Below, piece after piece: positions 29,876-36,422 of a DNA stretch of 36,422 bases (positions within the stretch are counted from its first letter, which is position 1; each line of letters opens with the position of its first letter). The notes below the pieces were generated by a model. That model worked only from the letters and a program-made list of their open reading frames with translations, was not told the DNA's origin and did not search any database. Origin of the DNA: Sphingomonas pruni NBRC 15498 (GTDB lineage Bacteria; Pseudomonadota; Alphaproteobacteria; Sphingomonadales; Sphingomonadaceae). The stretch spans positions 1-36,422 of the forward strand of contig NZ_BCYZ01000045.1 of assembly GCF_001598455.1 (NCBI RefSeq). The letters run 5' to 3'. The position numbers were made by a program, and so were the translations under genes.

Positions 29876-32800
29876 TTAGAAGTTGAAGCGCAGCCCGGCG
29901 TTGATCGTGAAGCTGCGCAGCCGCGAGTCGTCGTCGATATTGCCGACCACGAAGCCCGACACCCGGCTGCCATGCGCATTGGCGAGGATGCCCGCCGAAT
30001 AGCGCATCGCGCTCTTCCAGGTGTTGGTCTGGAGCGAGAAGGTCGTGACCGGCGTCCCGAACGCGAAGCTCGAGCTATCCTTGCGCGACCAATTCTCCAT
30101 GCGCGCCGCGCTGATGAACGGTTCGAACGTCGCCGTCGCTTCCGATCCGCCGCGATAGGACAGGCGCAGGCCGGCCTGGCCGATCTGGGTCGTGTCGCTG
30201 CCCGGCGTCCACACGCTGAAGGCGTCGACTACGAGCGGATCGATCTTCGTGTCGCCATAATTGTACTGGGCGAACGGCGTCGCGGCGAAGCCGGTCTTGC
30301 CGCCGAACCGATACGAGGCGCGGACCGATCCTGCCGTCGCGTCACCGCGCAGGCGCTTCGTGCCGACCGTGCCGAACAGCGACGGCATGGCGACCGTATA
30401 GTGGCGCCATTCCTTGCGGACATTGCCTTCGAGTTCGAAGGCTCCGTTGCCGACCACCGCATAGCCGCCGATGAACGGCGTCTCGACCTTGATCCGCTCG
30501 CCACCCGCGAGCGGAGCCGAGGCGCCGTACCAGCCGCCCATCACGCCGACATTGACCTTCCAGCCGCCGCCGATGCCGCCGAACGAGACGTCGGCGCCGA
30601 TCTGGGCCGCATGCTGGCTGGTGCGGAAGCGTGAGGTCGAGGTGTAGAGCATGCCGCCACCCGACAGCGACGAGGTGATCGTCTGCTTGCTGTGGCCGCC
30701 GCTGCCGCGCATCCACAGGCTGAACCGCGTGCCGCCGGCATCGGTCCGGTTGGTCACGAACGGACTGATCGGATCATCGAGCAGGCCCGATGCCGATTCG
30801 GCCATGTAGCTGAGGTTGCCCAGCCCCGCCGCCGTCGGATTGACCGCCTGGATCAGGCCGAACTGATGGGCGTTCGACGGGTTCTGCCCAAAGCTGTCGA
30901 GGATGAAGCCCGTCGTCGGGAACACGGTGCTGGAGGTAAAGGCACTGGCAGGTGCTGCCCCAGCCACCGTGACCACCGGCAGGAAGCCGCCCGTGACGAA
31001 CGACCGGGTACCGACCAGGTTCATCGTCACGTTGGTGTTGCCCGTGGCCGAGCCGCCGATGTTCAGACGGTCGGCCGTGGCGGTATTGGTGCTGTAGTCG
31101 GCCCAGAACTGGCCGCCGCCCGAATAATTGCCGCCGACCGTGACGACATTGCTGGTCAGGTTGTTGCGGGCATTGATGATGCCGGTATTGGCCATCGATC
31201 CCGCAGTGGTGAACGTACCCGCGCCGGCGAAGGTGACACGGCCGGCATTCTGGGTATTGCCCAGGATCGTCAGCGTGCCGCCGGCGCCCAGGTTGAGGTT
31301 GCCGCCATTGGCCAGATTGCCCGAATAGCTCGACGAACCCGATCCCAGATTGGCGATCCCCGTCGGGCCGTTGATCCAGTTCGAAGTGGCGACGGTCGTG
31401 CCGAAGACGTTGACCGCGCCGTTCAGCGTCCCGCTGTTGAACAGGGTCGACGGCGTGTTGTTCACGCTGATCAGCACGGCATTGGTGCCGCCGGAGATCG
31501 TCCCCGAATTGCTGATATTGGCGCTTCCGGTGCCGGTCGCCACCAGCCTGACGCCATCGATCGCGCCCGCGACGAGGCCGGCATTGTTGACCACCAGCGG
31601 ACCATCGACGGTGCTGAGGTCGATGCCGTAATCGGGATCGATCGCGCCGGTTCCGGTTACGTTGACGGTGATGCCGCCCGTGGTGGACGTACCATAGACG
31701 CCGGCATAACCAGGGGTGCCTGCGGTGATCTCACCCGCGACCGTGACGGTGGTCATACCGGTCGACAGGCCGCTGTCGGTATAGATGCCGGCGCCATTGG
31801 TCGCATTGATCGTACCGCCCGCGCCGAGCGACACGTCGATCGTCCCGGCATTCGCCGCCGGATTGAAGTTCAGCGCAGTGACTCCGTTGCCGTCAGTCGC
31901 CGTCAGATCGCCCAGGACGTTGACGGCGACACCGCCGGTTCCGTTGGTCTGGGCAATGATGCCCGACGTGCCGGAAGCGTTGCCGACGGTCACGCCGACA
32001 TTGCCACCAGCGCCCGCCGCAACCTGTTCTGCCAGGACCGCCGCGGCACCGGTCGAGGACACGTCGGCGGCATTCACGTTCAGATTGCCGCCCAGGGTTA
32101 TCCCGACGATGCCGTAGCCGGTGGTACCGGTGACGGGGCCGACGGCGGTCACGTTGACGTTGCCGGTACCATAATTCTCCGCATCGATACCGAAGACGCC
32201 GTTGACGGCCACGTTGGTGGTGACGTCGACATTACCCGTCGCCCCGCCGAGCAGCGCCGCGACGACGCCAGCATTGCCGCCATTGACGTCGCCATTCGTC
32301 ACGACTGCGATGTTGCCGGTCGACGAAGATCCGATCACATCGATGCCGTTCTGGTCGGTCGAGGTGACCGCTCCTGTGGTGGTGACGCTGATATCGCCGC
32401 CCGCCGCAGTGTCGCGGACCAGGATGCCCGCGCCGCCGGTGGCGGTGGTCGCCCCCGTATAGTTCACGGTGACCGTGCCCGATCCGTTATTCTGGATGCC
32501 AGCGCCGTTGCCGCCCTGACCGGTGAAGCCACCGGTGCCGGTGACCAGGATATTGCCCGCGCCGCCGGTACCGCCGACCAGCCTCAGGCCGTTGGTCGCG
32601 CCCGTCACCGCATCGGCGACATTCACCGTCACCGCGTCGTTGCCGACAGCGAGGATGCCATCCGCGGCGGTGCCGGTTATCAGGCCCGTGGTCGTCACGC
32701 TGGTCGTGCCGGTGCCGCTGTTGATCGCCGCGATACCGGTCGTGCCCGAAGCGGTGTCGGCAGTCACATCGATGCTCCCCGCGCCGGCTGCATTCGTCTG

Positions 32801-35800
32801 CTGCGCGAGGATTGCGATGTTGCCGGTCGACGTGACGGCGCCCGCATTGACAGTGATGTTGCCGCCGTTGGTCAACGCGAAGATGCCGTTGCCGGTCGTC
32901 ACATTCACCGGACCCACGGTCGTCACACTGGTCGTCCCGGTACCGAAATTCTCTGCGTCGATGCCGAACCGCGCGTTGACCGCGCCATTTGTTGTTACGT
33001 CGACATTGCCGGTGCCGGCGCCGTTGAGGATCGCGCCGACAATAGCGGCATTGCCCGCAGCGACGTCGCCATTGGCGACGATCGCAAGGTTGGCGGTATT
33101 CGACAGGCTACGAGCGTCGATACCGTTCGTGCCGGCCGCCAGCGCGGTCACCGCGCCGGTCGTGATATTGATATCGCCGCCAGCCGCCGTGTCGCGCACG
33201 ACGATGCCGTTGCCGCCGGTCGAGCTGTTGGCCGCGGAGATGTCGAAGGTGACTGTGCCCGAACCGTTATTCTGGATGTTGGCCGCGTCACCGCTGCCGC
33301 CGAAGAACGCGCCGGTGCCGGTGACCAGGATGTTGCCGGCACCGCCAGTGCCACCGACCAGTGTCAGGCCGTTGGTCGCACCCGTGACCGCGTCGGCGAC
33401 GTTCACCGTCACCGCGCCGCCGCCGGTGGCAAGGATACCCTCAGCCGCCGTGCCGGTCACGGTGCCGTTGGCGGTAACGCCCACCGTACCGGTGCCGGAA
33501 TTGATCGCGACGATGCCGGTCGTGCCCGAGACGTTACCGCCGGTCACATCGACATTGCCCGCACCGGCCGCATTCGTCTGCTGCGCGATGATCGCGGTGT
33601 TTCCGGTCGAGGTCACGTCGCCCGCATTGACCGTGACGTTGCCGCCAGCGGTCAGCGCAAAAATGCCGTTGCCGGTGGTGACGTTGACTGGGCCGACCGT
33701 AGTAACGCTGGTCGTGCCGGTGCCGAAATTCTCGGCATCCACCCCGAACCGTGCGTTGATCGCGCCGTTCGCGGTGACATCGACGTTACCGGTGCCACCC
33801 GCGTTGAGGACCGCGCCGACAATGCCGGCGTTGCCCGCGTTGATGTCGCCATTGGCAACGATCGTAACGTTGGCTGCATTCGACAGGCTCCGCGCGTCGA
33901 TACCGTTCATGCCGGCCGCCAGCGCGGTCACCGCGCCGGTCGTGACGTTGATGTCGCCGCCAGCCGCCGTGTCACGCACTATGATGCCGTTACCCGAGGT
34001 CGAGCCGCTCGCGCCGGAGATGTTGACGGTAACCGTGCCGGCGCCGTTGTTCTGGATGTTGGCAGCGTCGCCGCTGCCGCCGAAGAACCCGGTCCCCGTG
34101 ACCGAGATGTTGCCGGCGCCGCCGCTGCCGCCGATCAGGAGCAGACCGTTGGTAGCACCGGTGACGGTATTCGCGGCGGAGATGGTCACCGCGTCGCCAC
34201 CCCTTGCGTAAATGCCTTCGGCGGCGATCCCGGTGACCGTTCCGCTGGTGGTAACACTCACGGTCCCAATCCCGGAATTGACCGCATAAATGCCCCGTGC
34301 GCCCGACACATTTCCTGCGGTCACGTCGATCGAACCCGCCCCAAGGCTGATTTGCTGGGCGCGAATCCCGAAGCCCCCGATCGCAAACACGTCGCCGGCA
34401 TTGACCGAAACGTTACCGCCGTTGGTTTGCGCGTAGATGCCGGTGCCGGCTGTCGCGTTGACCGTCCCGACGGTCGTGACATTGGTGTTGCCCGCGCCGA
34501 AATTCTCGGCATCCACGCCGAACGCCGCGTTGATCGCACCGTTCGCGGTGACGTCGATATTGCCCGTCGCCGCTACGGGGAGGATCGCAGCCACCATGCC
34601 GGCATTGCCCGCATTGATGTCGCCATTGGCGATCTCGGTCACATTGGCGGTCAGCGACTGGGAGCGAACGTCGATGCCGTTCATGCCTGCCGCGAGCGCA
34701 CTCACCGCGCCGGTGGTAACGCTGATGTCGCCGCCCAGGGCGGTGTCGCGAACGATGATGCCGTTGCCCGCAGTCGATCCGCTGGCGCCGGAGATGTTGA
34801 CGGTGACCGTGCCCGCGCCGTTATTCTGGACGTTGGCAGCGTCGCCGCTGCCGCCGAAGAAGCCAGTGCCGGCGACCGAGATGTTACCTGCGCCGCCGGT
34901 GCCGCCGACCAGGGTCAAGCCGCGCGCCGCGCCGGTCACCGTGTCGGCAGCCGAGATGGTCACCGCGTTGTTGCCGGTCGCGGTAATACCGTCGCCCGTC
35001 GTACCGGTGACGGTGCCGTTAGTGGTGACACCGACCGTGCCGGTGCCGTTGTTCAACGCGAAGATGCCGGTCGTGCCCGAGACGTTGCCCGCGGTCACAT
35101 CGACATTGCCCGCACCGGCAGCATTGGTTTGCTGCGCGATGATCGCAGTATTGCCGGTCGAGGTGACGTCGCCGGCGTTGACCGTGACGTTGCCGCCGGT
35201 GGCCAGCGCGTAAATGCCGTTGCCGGTCGTCACGTTAACCGGACCGACGGTGGTGACGCTGGTCGAGCCGCTGCCGAAATTCTCGGCATCGACCCCGAAC
35301 CGCGCGGTGATCGCACCGTTCGCCGTCACGTCGACATTGCCGGTCGCGGCCGCGTTGAGGATCGCCCCGACCAGGCCGGCATTGCCCGCGTTGATGTCGC
35401 CATTTGCGACCTCGGTCACATTGGCGGTGGTCGATTGGGTGATGACGTCGATCGCGTTCTTGCCCGCGGTCAACGCGGTGACCGCGCCAGTAGTTACGCT
35501 GATGTCGCCGCCGATCGCAGTATCGCGCACGAAAATGCCGTTGCCGCCGGTCGACCCACTCGCGCCCGAGATATCGACCGTGACCGTGCCCGAACCGTTG
35601 TTCTGGATATTGGCCGCATCGCCGGTACCGCCGAAGAACCCGCCGGTACCGGTCACCGAGATGTTGCCAGCCCCGCCAGTCCCTCCGACCAAGCTCAGGC
35701 CGTTGGTCGCGCCGGTCACCGTATCTGCGACCGAGATCGTCACCGCGCCATTGCCGGTCGCCTTGATACCCTCGGCGGTCGTACCGGTCACCGTGCCGTT

Positions 35801-36422
35801 GGCCGTGACGCTGACCGTGCCCGTACCGAAATTATGCGCATCGATGCCCGTCGTGCCCGAGACGTTGCCGGCGGTGACATCGACATTGCCCGCGCCCGCG
35901 ACCTTGGTCTGCTGCGCGATGATCGCGGTATTGCCGGTCGAGGTGACGTCGCCGGCATTCACCGTGACGTTGCCGCCGGTCGCCAGCGCAAAGATGCCGT
36001 TGCCGGTCGTGACATTGACCGGACCGACGGTGGTGACGCTGGTGTTGCCCGTGCCGAAGTTCTCGGCATCGACACCGAACCGCGCATTGATCGCGCCATT
36101 TGCGGTGACATCGATGATACCGGTCGCCGCCGCCGGGAAGATCGCGGCCACCATGCCGGCATTGCCCGCATTGATATCGCCATTGGCGACTTCGGTGATG
36201 TTCGCCGTCAACGACTGACTCTGCGCGTCGATCGCGTTCTTGCCGGCGGTCAGCGCGGTGACTGCACCGGTAGTGACACTGATGTCGCCGCCCGCGGCAG
36301 TGTCACGGACGATGATGCCGTTGCCGCCGGTCGAGCCGCTCGCGCCCGAAATGTTGAACGTGACCGTGCCCGAGCCGTTATTCTGGATGTTGGCCCCGTC
36401 GCCGGTCCCGCCGAAGAACCCG
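29876..36422 (-). CDS. Giant repeat-rich autotransporter adhesin (partial, N-terminus outside window)
   Basis: The last 2,182 codons of a type V secretion protein; the frame stays open to the window edge, so signal peptide and N-terminus are missing. The bulk is a Gly/Ala/Asn/Thr/Val-rich passenger of about 258-260-residue repeats with internal beta-helix-like rungs (SVTTNGTVTGT, NVTVNAGDVTSTGN, GNGIFALATGGN). A linker region of variable, filamentous-haemagglutinin-like rungs follows. The C-terminal ~285 residues are the autotransporter beta-barrel (TRFSLWMRGSGG to LRFNF, ending in Phe), encoded at about 29879-30745. No protease, lipase or integrin motif is visible. The protein is expected to be displayed on or shed from the cell surface as an adhesin or aggregation factor. 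It ends at a strong terminator and converges on the MFS gene. Confidence 0.92.
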   Translation of the reverse strand, partial: GFFGGTGDGANIQNNGSGTVTFNISGASGSTGGNGIIVRDTAAGGDISVTTGAVTALTAGKNAIDAQSQSLTANITEVANGDINAGNAGMVAAIFPAAATGIIDVTANGAINARFGVDAENFGTGNTSVTTVGPVNVTTGNGIFALATGGNVTVNAGDVTSTGNTAIIAQQTKVAGAGNVDVTAGNVSGTTGIDAHNFGTGTVSVTANGTVTGTTAEGIKATGNGAVTISVADTVTGATNGLSLVGGTGGAGNISVTGTGGFFGGTGDAANIQNNGSGTVTVDISGASGSTGGNGIFVRDTAIGGDISVTTGAVTALTAGKNAIDVITQSTTANVTEVANGDINAGNAGLVGAILNAAATGNVDVTANGAITARFGVDAENFGSGSTSVTTVGPVNVTTGNGIYALATGGNVTVNAGDVTSTGNTAIIAQQTNAAGAGNVDVTAGNVSGTTGIFALNNGTGTVGVTTNGTVTGTTGDGITATGNNAVTISAADTVTGAARGLTLVGGTGGAGNISVAGTGFFGGSGDAANVQNNGAGTVTVNISGASGSTAGNGIIVRDTALGGDISVTTGAVSALAAGMNGIDVRSQSLTANVTEIANGDINAGNAGMVAAILPVAATGNIDVTANGAINAAFGVDAENFGAGNTNVTTVGTVNATAGTGIYAQTNGGNVSVNAGDVFAIGGFGIRAQQISLGAGSIDVTAGNVSGARGIYAVNSGIGTVSVTTSGTVTGIAAEGIYARGGDAVTISAANTVTGATNGLLLIGGSGGAGNISVTGTGFFGGSGDAANIQNNGAGTVTVNISGASGSTSGNGIIVRDTAAGGDINVTTGAVTALAAGMNGIDARSLSNAANVTIVANGDINAGNAGIVGAVLNAGGTGNVDVTANGAINARFGVDAENFGTGTTSVTTVGPVNVTTGNGIFALTAGGNVTVNAGDVTSTGNTAIIAQQTNAAGAGNVDVTGGNVSGTTGIVAINSGTGTVGVTANGTVTGTAAEGILATGGGAVTVNVADAVTGATNGLTLVGGTGGAGNILVTGTGAFFGGSGDAANIQNNGSGTVTFDISAANSSTGGNGIVVRDTAAGGDINITTGAVTALAAGTNGIDARSLSNTANLAIVANGDVAAGNAAIVGAILNGAGTGNVDVTTNGAVNARFGIDAENFGTGTTSVTTVGPVNVTTGNGIFALTNGGNITVNAGAVTSTGNIAILAQQTNAAGAGSIDVTADTASGTTGIAAINSGTGTTSVTTTGLITGTAADGILAVGNDAVTVNVADAVTGATNGLRLVGGTGGAGNILVTGTGGFTGQGGNGAGIQNNGSGTVTVNYTGATTATGGAGILVRDTAAGGDISVTTTGAVTSTDQNGIDVIGSSSTGNIAVVTNGDVNGGNAGVVAALLGGATGNVDVTTNVAVNGVFGIDAENYGTGNVNVTAVGPVTGTTGYGIVGITLGGNLNVNAADVSSTGAAAVLAEQVAAGAGGNVGVTVGNASGTSGIIAQTNGTGGVAVNVLGDLTATDGNGVTALNFNPAANAGTIDVSLGAGGTINATNGAGIYTDSGLSTGMTTVTVAGEITAGTPGYAGVYGTSTTGGITVNVTGTGAIDPDYGIDLSTVDGPLVVNNAGLVAGAIDGVRLVATGTGSANISNSGTISGGTNAVLISVNNTPSTLFNSGTLNGAVNVFGTTVATSNWINGPTGIANLGSGSSSYSGNLANGGNLNLGAGGTLTILGNTQNAGRVTFAGAGTFTTAGSMANTGIINARNNLTSNVVTVGGNYSGGGQFWADYSTNTATADRLNIGGSATGNTNVTMNLVGTRSFVTGGFLPVVTVAGAAPASAFTSSTVFPTTGFILDSFGQNPSNAHQFGLIQAVNPTAAGLGNLSYMAESASGLLDDPISPFVTNRTDAGGTRFSLWMRGSGGHSKQTITSSLSGGGMLYTSTSRFRTSQHAAQIGADVSFGGIGGGWKVNVGVMGGWYGASAPLAGGERIKVETPFIGGYAVVGNGAFELEGNVRKEWRHYTVAMPSLFGTVGTKRLRGDATAGSVRASYRFGGKTGFAATPFAQYNYGDTKIDPLVVDAFSVWTPGSDTTQIGQAGLRLSYRGGSEATATFEPFISAARMENWSRKDSSSFAFGTPVTTFSLQTNTWKSAMRYSAGILANAHGSRVSGFVVGNIDDDSRLRSFTINAGLRFNF
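31880..36422 (-). repeat. In-frame tandem repeats of 774-780 bp inside the autotransporter
   Basis: The landmark beginning TTCTC at 36060, 35280, 34503, 33729, 32949 and 32175 recurs with spacings of 780, 777, 774, 780 and 774 bp, all multiples of three. Each unit encodes an 'NGDINAGN ... AENFG ... GNGI ... GNVSGT' series of rungs. The units near the window edge are most alike; those near 32 kb have diverged. At least one further unit enters from beyond 36422. The lower boundary is approximate. Confidence 0.85.

Noticed and set aside
32523..34211. Long + strand open frame of 562 codons (and others at 34437-35213 and 35214-36218) opposite the autotransporter
   Set aside because: They mirror the repeat structure of the - strand gene, consist of Pro/Val/Ala-rich low-complexity sequence, and lack ribosome sites or family motifs. 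They arise from the codon bias of the repeats.
31880..36422. Repeated spacing suggestive of a CRISPR array
   Set aside because: Units are about 775 bp, in frame and coding. They lack short repeats with unique spacers.
1..36422. tRNA, rRNA, insertion sequence or prophage genes
   Set aside because: None was recognised by eye on either strand. tRNA absence was not tested with a covariance-model search.

Overview
The window is GC-rich, densely coded DNA that fits an alphaproteobacterium of the Sphingomonadales (Sphingomonas or a close relative). The support is two TonB-dependent receptors tied to sugar-catabolic genes, EcfG-type (GGAAC-N16/17-GGTT) stress promoters, a run of small stress proteins typical of sphingomonads, and short palindromic REP-like spacers. 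This placement is inferred from gene content, not from a marker gene. No rRNA, tRNA, CRISPR array, insertion sequence or phage gene was seen.

Region 1 (1-11.1 kb) is a tightly packed catabolic operon on the + strand: TonB receptor, PfkB sugar kinase, a two-domain protein (unassigned N-terminal part plus SUMF1-like domain), a GH127-type glycosidase, a Tat-exported carboxylesterase and a CaiB/BaiF CoA-transferase. A divergent CoA-ester lyase lies upstream. Together they suggest uptake of an acylated glycoside, removal of the acyl group, sugar release and phosphorylation, and CoA activation and cleavage of the freed acid. The substrate is unknown.

Region 2 (11.2-18.4 kb) looks like a general-stress-response island. 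It holds DUF3309, several small hydrophilic or single-TM proteins, an ATP-dependent DNA ligase, a DUF4142 lipoprotein, a YghA-like SDR, a KGG-rich 'plasmid stabilization' protein, and a 735-residue protein of unknown function. Several genes have recognisable EcfG-type promoters, four of them exact matches. One of these promoters is built into a perfect inverted repeat.

Region 3 (18.4-21.8 kb, - strand) holds a secreted S53 (sedolisin) peptidase, a GH130-like protein, and a broken remnant of a DUF892/YciF ferritin-like gene. Two REP-like inverted repeats flank this region.

Region 4 (21.8-29.8 kb) is an alpha-glucoside utilisation locus: TonB receptor, LacI-family regulator, beta-phosphoglucomutase, GH65 phosphorylase and an MFS transporter. 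A shared near-palindrome close to TGAAATGCATTTCA lies before the receptor and between the divergent GH65 and MFS genes, and is the likely LacI operator. The predicted route is outer-membrane import, MFS transport, phosphorolysis to glucose-1-phosphate, then conversion to glucose-6-phosphate.

Region 5 (29.8-36.4 kb, - strand) is the C-terminal 2,182 codons of a giant autotransporter adhesin. It has about six 774-780 bp in-frame tandem repeats and a C-terminal beta-barrel. Its N-terminus lies beyond the window.
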